From positions 1-24,590 of the IMG/VR virus record IMGVR_UViG_3300005782_000303: 24,590 nt of DNA; one strand, given 5' to 3'. Under the pieces are notes generated by a model. The model saw only the letters and a program-made list of their open reading frames with translations. It made no database searches and was not told the origin of the DNA. The stretch is from a virus. This document shows, piece by piece, positions 1 through 6,623 of the stretch. A program made the translations under genes and the position numbers. Every line of letters begins with the position of its first letter. The stretch's first letter is position 1.

Positions 1-813
1 GATGGTCTAACTTTAGCAAAGGCGTTTAAGACCATAAAAAAGGCGGTAAACACTTGTAAAGCCACAAACACCTACGGAGCAAATAAGCTGGATTATGTCT
101 TTATAGCTCCTGGATTGTATCCAGAAGGAGACATAATTCAAGAAGGGCACGGAACACATCTGATTGGACTGGGATTAAGGGGAGCTGATAGTGGAGTTAG
201 AATTATACCCGCTGAAGACCCTACCCATTGTATTTTAGCCCTTCAGTGTGCACACGTTGAGGTAGCCAATATCTACTTCTACTCTGCTTATGCCGACCCT
301 TGCATCTGGTCTCCTAATCACCTGGATAATAGCTGGATACACGACTGCACCCTTGCAGGTCTTTACACGGCGACTACTGATTGCCTCAAGATGCTGAACA
401 CTAGAGACTCCAAAATCGAGAATAACATAATTACTGGATTCAAGGAGAATGGGATAAAGTGTTATCTCGAGGCGGATGCCTATCTCATCAATACCATAAT
501 CAGAAAGAACTTGATTGGGAATGCCTGGAATGGTATTGGTGCCGCTGCAAAGGGGATTTTCGTTGAAGGTGACGTGTTGGTCTATAACAGTTTAATCGAC
601 AGAAATCACATCAACTTGGCAGCAGGTACGACACCCAAAGGAATAGATATTGATGCTACGACGCGAGATGGGGGGATATTTATCACTGACAACTATGTCA
701 TAGTCCCTACTGGTCAAACACCGATAGAAAGTGCTATGACGACTCACGGGATATTACATAACAAAACTTTGGCTGGAGCGGTTGTTGCTGACCCGTATCT
801 GACAGTGGGATAG
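1..813 (+). CDS. Partial right-handed beta-helix (pectate-lyase-like) virion protein, 3' end
   Basis: The frame is open from base 1, so the start lies to the left; 270 residues are visible before the stop. The text shows irregular rungs typical of parallel beta-helices: short Val/Ile/Leu strands broken by Asn and Gly, such as NNIITGFKENGIKC, NTIIRKNLIGNAWNGIG and DRNHINLAAG. The first visible residues (DGLTLAKAFKTIKKAV) resemble the start of such a fold, so most of the domain may be present. In phages this fold is used by tailspikes and other surface proteins that bind or cut polysaccharides. No catalytic residues can be named from this fragment. It heads a run of fibre-like genes, which fits a surface role. 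The Met at base 115 is internal and not the start. Confidence 0.75.
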   Translation, partial: DGLTLAKAFKTIKKAVNTCKATNTYGANKLDYVFIAPGLYPEGDIIQEGHGTHLIGLGLRGADSGVRIIPAEDPTHCILALQCAHVEVANIYFYSAYADPCIWSPNHLDNSWIHDCTLAGLYTATTDCLKMLNTRDSKIENNIITGFKENGIKCYLEADAYLINTIIRKNLIGNAWNGIGAAAKGIFVEGDVLVYNSLIDRNHINLAAGTTPKGIDIDATTRDGGIFITDNYVIVPTGQTPIESAMTTHGILHNKTLAGAVVADPYLTVG

Positions 814-822
814 TAGGATTTT

Positions 823-853
823 AAGGGAGGGGAGGCGAACTCTCCTCCCTTTT
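823..853 (+). terminator. Intrinsic (rho-independent) terminator
   Basis: A 12-bp stem runs from 823-834 (AAGGGAGGGGAG) to 840-851 (CTCTCCTCCCTT), with a single G-U pair. The loop is GCGAA and a short T run follows at 850-853. It sits 9 bases after the beta-helix stop and just before the SD of the next gene. It would end or attenuate transcription between the beta-helix gene and the rest of the virion operon. Confidence 0.85.
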
Positions 854-867
854 CTAGGAGGACATAG

Positions 868-1068
868 ATGGAATTAAGAAAAGTTAATTTTCCTGCCATT
901 CCTGCCAAGAGTAATTATAGCGGAAGTGGTAATGTGGAGGTTACTGGCGGAAAGCATCTCAAGATTGAGACGACTCCTGGCGGTTTAGACATTCTTGATG
1001 CTGTTGTGCCAGAAGGAAAAATGTGGAAAGTCAAAATAGATATTAGTATTGAAGAGACGGAGGAATAA
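868..1068 (+). CDS. Small beta-rich hypothetical virion-operon protein (66 aa)
   Basis: The ATG follows a strong SD (AGGAGG at 857-862). The product has alternating beta-strand pattern segments (NVEVTGGKHLKIETTPGG, MWKVKIDISIEE) and no membrane segment. I do not recognise the family. It is the first gene after the terminator, and its stop is directly followed by the ATG of the Lys-rich ORF, so the two are probably translationally linked. By position it may be a small fibre or decoration accessory protein; this is inference. Confidence 0.65.
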   Translation: MELRKVNFPAIPAKSNYSGSGNVEVTGGKHLKIETTPGGLDILDAVVPEGKMWKVKIDISIEETEE

Positions 1069-1170
1069 ATGGATAAAGATAAAAAAGTCAAAAAAGAAGT
1101 CAAGGTAAAGAAAGAAGAACAAAATTCAATATATCCCCCCTTAAAGGGGAAGAATCCGGTGAAGTGGTAG
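1069..1170 (+). CDS. Lys-rich small ORF (33 aa), possible zero-frame product of a -1 frameshift gene
   Basis: The ATG starts on the base after the preceding stop (TAAATG), and GGAGG at 1060-1064 could serve as SD. The N-terminal 19 residues are dominated by Lys and Glu (MDKDKKVKKEVKVKKEEQN). The frame then meets a stop at 1168. The -1 frame remains open from the A AAG GGG run at 1143-1149 to 1221 and encodes an acidic tail, so the intact product may be a 51-residue fusion. The alternative is a one-base sequencing error in the C6 or G4 run just upstream. Function unknown. Confidence 0.45.
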   Translation: MDKDKKVKKEVKVKKEEQNSIYPPLKGKNPVKW

Positions 1171-1223
1171 AATTTATTGTGGAGGATGCGGAGGATAAGG
1201 AGGATATAAATGGCTCTATTTGA
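1143..1223 (+). other. Candidate -1 slippery site and downstream -1 frame extension
   Basis: In the frame of the Lys-rich ORF the bases 1143-1149 read A AAG GGG, a perfect X XXY YYZ heptamer. A -1 slip would continue as GAA GAA TCC GGT GAA and so on to the TGA at 1221-1223. This adds 24 residues rich in Glu and Asp (EESGEVVEFIVEDAEDKEDI) and overlaps the next ATG by 14 bases. The extension has protein-like content and no start of its own with a good SD. A real indel in the neighbouring homopolymers would give the same picture. Confidence 0.4.
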
Positions 1224-1533
1224 AGCCTGTAAATCAACGGGACGAATTCCTGCGATGCCTGTTTCAACTATTACGCTTATAGATAGCTATTTAGTGGGTG
1301 TAGTTTTGGACGAGGGAAAGGGTGATGCTACACTCCTTGTAACTGATGGAAATGATGCTGAGTTACTCTATCTTACCATAGTTGCTGCTGTCGAGGGTTC
1401 ATCAAAAGCTGTAATGCTCCCTGTACCTGTTCTCGCTTCAAATGGGATAAAAGCTATTTTGACTGGACATGCAGATACCAGGTGTATTATTTATTACGCT
1501 GAACAATACTTCAGCGGACACAGGCACGTATAA
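1210..1533 (+). CDS. Small virion-operon protein, first of a tandem paralogous pair (107 aa)
   Basis: The ATG follows AGGAGG at 1199-1204. The product opens with MALFEACKSTGRI and ends with CIIYYAEQYFSGHRHV. The body is beta-rich (SYLVGVVLDEG, ATLLVTDGND, ELLYLTIVAA), with a PVPVLA turn before a final strand. It aligns along its whole length with the next gene, roughly every second residue matching. I do not recognise a named family. Length, beta character and position among fibre genes suggest a small decoration or fibre-associated protein of the particle. Confidence 0.7.
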   Translation: MALFEACKSTGRIPAMPVSTITLIDSYLVGVVLDEGKGDATLLVTDGNDAELLYLTIVAAVEGSSKAVMLPVPVLASNGIKAILTGHADTRCIIYYAEQYFSGHRHV

Positions 1534-1553
1534 AGGTATAAAAGGAGAGAGGA

Positions 1554-1874
1554 ATGTTTGATGCTTGTAAATCAACAGGGCGAATTGAATCAAAAGATGT
1601 GTCAACTATAGATAGTTACTTGGTGGGTGCGATTTTGGATCAGGAAAACGCTATAGCTACTCTTCTTATAACTGATGGGGATGGGGATGAGTTACTTTAT
1701 CTCACTCTTACGGCAGCTGAAGGTATAACATCAAAGCCCGTTATGTTTCCTGTACCTGTTCTTGCTCCAAAGGGAATAACTGTTCTTTTGACACCTGCTA
1801 ACGGGAATGGGGTTAACGCTACCTGCACTATCTATTATGCGGAACAGTATTTTGATGGGCATAAGCACGTCTAA
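1554..1874 (+). CDS. Small virion-operon protein, second of a tandem paralogous pair (106 aa)
   Basis: The ATG follows AAAGGAGAG at 1542-1550. The product shares DACKSTGRI, VSTI, DSYLVG, ELLYLT, PVPVLA and IYYAEQYF with the preceding protein. It differs by a shorter N-terminus (MFDACK against MALFEACK), a lost three-residue segment after VSTI, and a longer Asn/Gly loop (TPANGNGVNATC) near the C-terminus. The DNA has diverged, so the duplication is not recent. Function unknown; probably the same structural role as its neighbour. Confidence 0.7.
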   Translation: MFDACKSTGRIESKDVSTIDSYLVGAILDQENAIATLLITDGDGDELLYLTLTAAEGITSKPVMFPVPVLAPKGITVLLTPANGNGVNATCTIYYAEQYFDGHKHV

Positions 1875-1898
1875 TCTTAGTTAAGAAAGGAGAAAAAA

Positions 1899-2276
1899 TT
1901 GGCTAAGTTTGTTTCCAGGCAAAGGGGTTTCCGAGTTTTCCTAAAAATGGAAGAGTCGGGGGGGAAATGGGCAGATTTTGGAGATCGAGGAGAGTGTGAG
2001 GTTAAAGACCCAGAAGATGCAGAGAAATTGAGAAATGCTCCTAACCTTGGGAGGGATTTCTATGAGGTGGGGCACGGGGAAGAAAAACCCAAGGTAGCAA
2101 TTGAATCAGTTGAATCAGGCGATTTATATAAGTGTCCTGTCTGCGGTATAACAGAAAGCAAGAAAGGCTTACCATTTGATACAGCCGTCAAGGTGATTTT
2201 ACACGCCAGGATGAAGCATAAGAAGCATTACACTACGAAAGATATAGAAAAGATAGAGGAAGTGAAAGTTGCCTAA
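1899..2276 (+). CDS. Zinc-finger-like protein in the virion operon (125 aa)
   Basis: The start is TTG, preceded by AAAGGAG at 1887-1893. The C-terminal third holds C79-x2-C82 and H102-x4-H107, with hydrophobic residues between (YKCPVCGI ... VILHARMKH). This is the ligand layout of a C2H2-type zinc site with a longer than usual Cys-His spacing of 19 residues. Residues 1-60 are charged and end in a GRDFYEV segment. The stop overlaps the TTG of the next gene by 8 bases. A zinc finger amid fibre genes is unusual; it may bind nucleic acid, or the zinc may only stabilise a small structural domain. Confidence 0.65.
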   Translation: MAKFVSRQRGFRVFLKMEESGGKWADFGDRGECEVKDPEDAEKLRNAPNLGRDFYEVGHGEEKPKVAIESVESGDLYKCPVCGITESKKGLPFDTAVKVILHARMKHKKHYTTKDIEKIEEVKVA

Positions 2277-2763
2277 CGGGGAAGAGCATCCACTAAAGCA
2301 GCACGGATATAAACACATAGAAGGAGTTGACCCAATTCCTAATCTTGAGAATATAGGAGTTATTACACCCTCGGCTGCTCAGTGGGGATATCTTGGTGCT
2401 TCGTCTGGCATAGACCATTATGTAGACAGGGGCGACCCTGCGGTTATGGATTTCCTGGTAGGTGATTTCACTACTGATGGAGTTTGGCAGGATTTAGACC
2501 TTTCGGCTATTTGTCCTGCTGGTGCTAGAGCTGTTCATATATGGGGTTATATGAAAAATGTCGCTGCAAATAGAGAAATGAGATTTAGGAAAAAGGGAAA
2601 CGTTAATGAGATTAACATCCTTGTGCAATACATTCAGGTTGCTAACCAAGACCTTTGTTTTGATGGCAGAGTAGAATTAGATGCTGCTAGATTTATTCAA
2701 TATAGGGCAACCAATTGCGCTTGGGCTACCATTCGCTTAGCAGTAAGGGGTTGGTGGATATAA
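2269..2763 (+). CDS. Fibre-associated virion protein (164 aa)
   Basis: The likely start is the TTG at 2269, with GAGGAAGTG just upstream and an 8-base overlap with the preceding gene. The N-terminus (QHGYKHIEGVDPIPN) carries a His...Gly-x-Asp-x-Ile motif like the HKDGGSDEI segment of the 206-aa protein at 3274-3894, a pattern I associate with phage tail-fibre proteins. The rest is a compact beta-rich domain ending in RLAVRGWWI. Probably a fibre or receptor-contact protein; the exact role is not visible. Confidence 0.6.
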   Translation: MPNGEEHPLKQHGYKHIEGVDPIPNLENIGVITPSAAQWGYLGASSGIDHYVDRGDPAVMDFLVGDFTTDGVWQDLDLSAICPAGARAVHIWGYMKNVAANREMRFRKKGNVNEINILVQYIQVANQDLCFDGRVELDAARFIQYRATNCAWATIRLAVRGWWI

Positions 2764-2817
2764 ATGGCTAAAAAACTTATTCTAAAAGAGGAGATTGAGA
2801 AGCTAAAGGGTAATTAA
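2764..2817 (+). CDS. Seventeen-residue ORF, possible remnant of a fibre N-terminus
   Basis: The ATG follows the preceding stop without a gap (TAAATG). It encodes MAKKLILKEEIEKLKGN and then stops. The KKL...EE(I/V) pattern resembles the start of the fibre proteins at 3274 (WKKLAYEEDV) and 4156 (WKKLAYEDKI). It could be the N-terminal tag of a fibre gene whose body was lost or now begins at 2841, or a genuine micro-ORF. No good SD is present apart from GGTGGA. Confidence 0.3.
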   Translation: MAKKLILKEEIEKLKGN

Positions 2818-2840
2818 ACTGACATCATAGGTAAAGAATT

Positions 2841-3260
2841 GTGCATCTTATATGGGGAATAGCTTTAACTGGTGGAGGTCCGGGGGCGCTTGATGCCGAA
2901 GATGGTGCTGGGCTAAACGATAAAGATGCGGCTGTAATTATAAGGCCCACAAAAACGGATATTTACACGCTGGACGCTGATTCGGGTCTTGCGGAAGATT
3001 CCCCCAATGTGATTAAGCCCGACCTCAATGCGGGACTTAAGCGCTGGATTCGCACATTTGTAAGCGATGAGTTACCAGATGGCGCAAATACTGGCGATAT
3101 TATAAGGTGGAATGCGGCAACTGGTGCCTGGGAATCTAAGGCAGAACCTTTTGAGTTTGACCATATAATATTTACTCCTACAGATATACCGCCTATAGCG
3201 GTGCAGGGTGGAATGTATTTCAACCTATCTCAAAATGCGGTGTACGTAGGGGTAGCATAA
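2841..3260 (+). CDS. Tail-fibre-type protein (139 aa)
   Basis: The GTG start at 2841 is the first possible start after an in-frame TAA at 2832-2834; the upstream SD is weak (AGGTAAAG). The segment ALDAEDGAGLNDKDAAVII ... YTLDADSGLAEDSPNVIKPD ... NAGLKRWI resembles a domain common in environmental phage fibre proteins. The C-terminus (GGMYFNLSQNAVYVGVA) resembles the end of the 206-aa fibre. The unusual start and the 17-codon ORF just upstream suggest that the original N-terminus may have been separated from it. Confidence 0.6.
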   Translation: MHLIWGIALTGGGPGALDAEDGAGLNDKDAAVIIRPTKTDIYTLDADSGLAEDSPNVIKPDLNAGLKRWIRTFVSDELPDGANTGDIIRWNAATGAWESKAEPFEFDHIIFTPTDIPPIAVQGGMYFNLSQNAVYVGVA

Positions 3261-3273
3261 GGAGGTATAAAAC

Positions 3274-3894
3274 ATGGCAGTGACTTGGAAGAAACTAGCT
3301 TATGAGGAAGATGTAGTAACCAAGGCGCTTTTCAATGCGAATACAATACTAGCAGCTGACGGTGATGACACGCCTGCAGCGTTAGAGATTGCTGAGCAGC
3401 GAATAGTTGGTCGCATTACGGCAGGAAACATAGTTGGTTTGACAGCAGCCCAGGTACTCACCTTAATAGATGTCGAGTCTGGTGCAGATGTGACCGATGC
3501 TGATAATGTTGCGACAGCAGGGGCGATTATGGAGAGTCTCGTGGCAGCAAAGGGAGACCTTATTGGTGCGAGTGCAAACGATACGCCTCTGATTCTCACT
3601 GTTGGAGCGAATGGCAAGGTGCTTGTCGCTGACTCTGGTGAGGCTACGGGGCTGAAGTGGGGAGACGCTGCTGTTCACGCTGCAAGCCATAAGGATGGAG
3701 GCAGCGATGAGATTCTGTTGCACGAATTTGGTGAGCCGACCAGTGCTGTAAAGTTTGACGGCCAGCAGGCAACGGACTTCGTGGTTCACACGGTAGCGGA
3801 TGCGGATGCCAGAAATGCTCTGGACGCTGTGGTTGGCAAGATGGTTTGGCAAACGGATGAACTTGCAGTTTATATGTGCACTGTGGCTGCATAA
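3274..3894 (+). CDS. Tail-fibre protein with N-terminal MAVTWKKLAYE tag (206 aa)
   Basis: The ATG follows AAGGAGG at 3259-3265. Domains in order are the short tag MAVTWKKLAYEED, an Ala/Asp-rich region, a LIGASANDTPLILTVGANGK segment of the kind found in trimeric phage fibres, the motif HAASHKDGGSDEI, and a C-terminal VGKMVWQTDELAVYMCT strand pair. No enzyme motif is seen. The tag recurs at 4156, which suggests a shared docking peptide or shared ancestry. Likely a fibre or host-contact protein. Confidence 0.7.
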   Translation: MAVTWKKLAYEEDVVTKALFNANTILAADGDDTPAALEIAEQRIVGRITAGNIVGLTAAQVLTLIDVESGADVTDADNVATAGAIMESLVAAKGDLIGASANDTPLILTVGANGKVLVADSGEATGLKWGDAAVHAASHKDGGSDEILLHEFGEPTSAVKFDGQQATDFVVHTVADADARNALDAVVGKMVWQTDELAVYMCTVAA

Positions 3895-3906
3895 TAGGAG
3901 GCTATA

Positions 3907-4155
3907 TTGGCTAAGGCAAAATCTAAGGAGAAGGCTAAACAGCCGACACCTCAGGAGCTTAAAGGTGCAGCTCTCAGGCGGTTGGAGAAGATATACGGGC
4001 AACATCTGACTGACTCAATGGGAAGACTGCACAATCAGATGGTAGCCTATATCTCTGAGGCACGGATACCGCTCCCTCACTTGGTTATGGTATTGGAACT
4101 TCTCCTAAATGAGGCTGTCCAATTGGCTAGGCAGGAATATATAAAGAGGAAATAA
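3907..4155 (+). CDS. Small helical protein, basic N-terminus (82 aa)
   Basis: The start is TTG with TAGGAGG at 3896-3902. Residues 1-15 are Lys/Ala-rich (MAKAKSKEKAKQPTP); the rest is predicted helical (ELKGAALRRLEKIYG, LVMVLELLLNEAVQLARQEYI). The stop is directly followed by the ATG of the next fibre gene. I do not recognise the family. Between two tagged fibre genes it could be a fibre chaperone or connector; this is inference from position only. Confidence 0.65.
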   Translation: MAKAKSKEKAKQPTPQELKGAALRRLEKIYGQHLTDSMGRLHNQMVAYISEARIPLPHLVMVLELLLNEAVQLARQEYIKRK

Positions 4156-4542
4156 ATGGCTGTAACGTGGAAGAAGTTGGCCTATGAGGATAAGATTGTT
4201 AATCAGTTTTCCATCACCGTTGAAGACCCTGCCGCTGATGAGGATATCTGCATGGGTTTCACCTTCGTCGCAATCACAGTTACGGAGGTTCAGGCTGTCC
4301 TCAAAGGAACTGCTAATGGTCAGTCGGTTACTATTGACCCTGCTCACGACACAGATAGAAGCGCTGCTGGTAACGACATTCTGGACGCAGCAACAGCAAT
4401 TACATCTCTTACTACTGGCTCCAACCTGACTAGCTTTGATGACCCTACCATTCCAGCAGACTCGTATATTATACTGAAGACCACGGCAATGGCAGGAACG
4501 GTAACTGAGCTGACTGTAACTATAAAATATACGGTGGATTAA
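4156..4542 (+). CDS. Fibre-like protein with N-terminal MAVTWKKLAYE tag (128 aa)
   Basis: The first 11 residues match the 206-aa fibre exactly (MAVTWKKLAYE), although the DNA differs at several third positions. The remainder is unrelated: a Thr/Ala-rich beta domain (VTEVQAVLKGTANGQSVTI, DSYIILKTTAMAGTVTELTV) ending in TIKYTVD. The ATG abuts the preceding stop. The shared start points to a common anchor to the particle, with a different display domain. No enzymatic motif is visible. Confidence 0.7.
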   Translation: MAVTWKKLAYEDKIVNQFSITVEDPAADEDICMGFTFVAITVTEVQAVLKGTANGQSVTIDPAHDTDRSAAGNDILDAATAITSLTTGSNLTSFDDPTIPADSYIILKTTAMAGTVTELTVTIKYTVD

Positions 4543-4552
4543 AGGAATAATA

Positions 4553-5740
4553 ATGGCGGAGCATGACCTCAACAATTCAATTGAGAAAATAAATCCTTCT
4601 ACTTATCGCTTCAAACTAGGTGATGATGATGTTGAGATTGGTGATATAAAATCAGCTCAGTTTAAGCCCCATATTAAGCTAAACAGATGGGGCAAGGAAT
4701 GTTCACTGGGAATTGGTTTACCAAATTTAACATTCAGTCCGAATATTCAGGACAATAAAGTTAATGCTGAAAACTCTAAACTCAAAGTCTTTTTTTATCC
4801 GTTAAAATCTAAGGGTCAGAGTGATTTCGGTGGGGCAGAATTTGAGATACTGTTAAAGAAAAAACCTCTGAGTAATTCAATTTCTTTCGATATTGATGTT
4901 ACAGGCTTGGAGCTATTTTATCAGCCCCCACTCACAGAAGATGTCTGGCCGAAGGGAGCTATTATTACAGAAACTGATGTTCTTGACAAACAGGGAAACG
5001 TAATAGCACATCGTCCTGAAAATGTGGTTGGTTCATACGCTATTCTTCACGCTAGCAAGCAGCGAATCTATAGTACCAATAGCGAAGCTGAAAAATATAA
5101 GGCTGGTATAGCTTTTCACTTATACAGGCCAGAAGTCATCGATGCAAAGGGGAAAAAGACTTGGGCTGATTTGAATTTTGATAAACAAGCAAATATCTTA
5201 ACTTTATCAATTAACCAAAACTGGCTTGATTCTGCTGAATACCCAGTTAAAATTGACCCCAATTTTGGGTATGAAACGGGAGGAGCTTCAGCAAAATCAA
5301 TACATCTCTATATGTATGGTTGTTTTTTTGAGTGTGGTGGGAATGGCACTGCGACTAGCATTAGTTGGTATCTTACTACCTACGATGTTGGTGATGCCAT
5401 AAAGGTAGCTATCTATGATAGCGATAAAGTTAAATTGGCCGAAGGCGGACCCCTTGTAGCTGGAGCGACAGCAACACAGTATTGGCTGGTTACTTTAGAT
5501 AGCAATCCCGAAGTGAGTAATGGCAGTAGTTATTGGCTTACTGGAAGGGCAGATGGTGCCCTTGTTTATTGTTACTATACTACCGTTGGAGGGTGGTCTT
5601 ATATGTATAAGGAGTTGGCTTATGGTGATTTTCCCGAAGACCCGCTTGTGGGTACATTTACTACAGGTAGAAAATTTTCAGTTTATTGTACTTATGAAGA
5701 GGCAGGAGCAGCCCGCAGAATTTTTATAACTCATCAGTGA
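4553..5740 (+). CDS. Two-domain virion surface protein with C-terminal beta-sandwich (395 aa)
   Basis: The ATG has only a weak SD (AAGGAATAATA). Residues 1-235 form one domain ending in the signature ASKQRIYSTN ... GIAFHLYRPEVID ... NWLDSAEYPVKIDPNFGYE, which I associate with phage structural proteins. Residues 240-390 look like a carbohydrate-binding-type beta-sandwich: SISWYLTTYDVGDAIKVAIY, YWLTGRADG, GRKFSVYCTYEE. The sequence ends GAARRIFITHQ. A host-glycan-binding surface role is inferred from fold type and the neighbouring fibre genes. No catalytic motif was found. Confidence 0.65.
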   Translation: MAEHDLNNSIEKINPSTYRFKLGDDDVEIGDIKSAQFKPHIKLNRWGKECSLGIGLPNLTFSPNIQDNKVNAENSKLKVFFYPLKSKGQSDFGGAEFEILLKKKPLSNSISFDIDVTGLELFYQPPLTEDVWPKGAIITETDVLDKQGNVIAHRPENVVGSYAILHASKQRIYSTNSEAEKYKAGIAFHLYRPEVIDAKGKKTWADLNFDKQANILTLSINQNWLDSAEYPVKIDPNFGYETGGASAKSIHLYMYGCFFECGGNGTATSISWYLTTYDVGDAIKVAIYDSDKVKLAEGGPLVAGATATQYWLVTLDSNPEVSNGSSYWLTGRADGALVYCYYTTVGGWSYMYKELAYGDFPEDPLVGTFTTGRKFSVYCTYEEAGAARRIFITHQ

Positions 5741-5753
5741 TAATGGTGACGTG

Positions 5754-5960
5754 ATGGCTATAAGACTAGATGCTCCAACAGGAACGTGGCAGAAGCAAAG
5801 TCTAGCTAGTGGCGTAGCTGAGTTTATCTGGAAGGACACGGCGGACAACACCTTTTTAGACACTACCGCTTGCATCTGGCTTGACCGAGCGATTGACCTA
5901 ATTGAAAGATTGAGAGGTATCGAGGGAACTTGGGAAAAACAAAAAGTGCCATTTGATTAA
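5754..5960 (+). CDS. Small virion-operon protein (68 aa)
   Basis: A GTG at 5751 and an ATG at 5754 are adjacent in frame; the ATG is taken as the start. The SD is weak. The product is MAIRLDAPTGTWQKQS... with a Trp/Thr-rich first half and an amphipathic helix (CIWLDRAIDLIERLRGI), then GTWEKQKVPFD. The phrase GTW(Q/E)KQ occurs near both ends. Function unknown. It is followed by an SD and the adaptor-like gene, so it belongs to the same operon. Confidence 0.6.
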   Translation: MAIRLDAPTGTWQKQSLASGVAEFIWKDTADNTFLDTTACIWLDRAIDLIERLRGIEGTWEKQKVPFD

Positions 5961-5969
5961 GGAGATAAA

Positions 5970-6623
5970 ATGACTGCATTAGAGCTAGTGCAACAAGTTC
6001 AGGATTTGATTAGTGAGGAAACCTACGATAGATTTTCCAAACCAGAAATTATGCGTTGGCTAAATCGGGGTTTGGAAGATATCGCTAATAAAACCGGTTA
6101 CTTAACCTGGAAGTGGTTGATTACCACGGTAGCTAGTCATCGTGAATATCCTTATCCTACGGAAGCATTAAGGCTATTCAGGCTTGAGTATAATGATTTG
6201 CCTCTTTCTCCCTGTGATATACCAGGGATGGATGAGGTAACAGAGGAGACTGGAATAAAATGGCTTGCGGCAACTGGCCCGCCAGAGAATTGGTATCACT
6301 CTTGGAATAGAGCTTTTGGAATATATCCTACGCCTAATAAAGAGTATCCCATTTATGGCTATGGCTTTCACAAGGCAGCAGTCCTGTCAGATGATGCTCA
6401 CGTTCCTGTTATTCCTGACCAGTTCCATATAGCACCTGCTTTATTTGCGGCTTATCAGATATTACGGGAAGACAAGGATTTAATCACGATGGGTTCTGTG
6501 AGAAATGAATACTATAATCCCGCTAAACGCTCTGGAATCATCTATGACATGATAAAGGAAAAAAGGAAGATGAAGAATTTGGCTAGAGGTAGAACTATAA
6601 AATTAGCTAAATGGAGCTCATAA
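5970..6623 (+). CDS. Putative head-to-tail adaptor protein (217 aa)
   Basis: The ATG follows AAGGAG at 5959-5964. The N-terminus (LELVQQVQDLISEETYDRFSKPEIMRWLNRGLEDIANKTG) is an all-helical pattern found in podovirus-type adaptors: a pair of helices with an EI.RWLN..L motif. A middle beta region (EYPYPTEALRLFRLEYNDLPL, YGIYPTPN-type strands) and C-terminal helices (APALFAAYQILREDKD) follow. Adaptors form the ring between the portal and the tail tube. The stop TAA shares a base with the ATG of the nozzle-like gene (TAATG), the usual adaptor-nozzle order. Assignment is by pattern recognition only. Confidence 0.6.
   Translation: MTALELVQQVQDLISEETYDRFSKPEIMRWLNRGLEDIANKTGYLTWKWLITTVASHREYPYPTEALRLFRLEYNDLPLSPCDIPGMDEVTEETGIKWLAATGPPENWYHSWNRAFGIYPTPNKEYPIYGYGFHKAAVLSDDAHVPVIPDQFHIAPALFAAYQILREDKDLITMGSVRNEYYNPAKRSGIIYDMIKEKRKMKNLARGRTIKLAKWSS

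Noticed and set aside
3463-4005. 180-aa minus-strand ORF across two fibre genes
   Set aside because: It spans the junction of two good plus-strand genes; its composition (many Arg, Cys, Ser, Leu) is that of an antisense frame and no SD is seen.
4105-4575. 156-aa minus-strand ORF opposite the tagged fibre gene
   Set aside because: Antisense to three well-supported plus starts and no SD; Cys/Ser-rich shadow composition.
6611-6622. ATG at 6611 as start of the nozzle-like gene
   Set aside because: The ATG at 6623 has the GGAG SD and the TAATG junction; the 6611 start would overlap the adaptor gene without an SD of its own.
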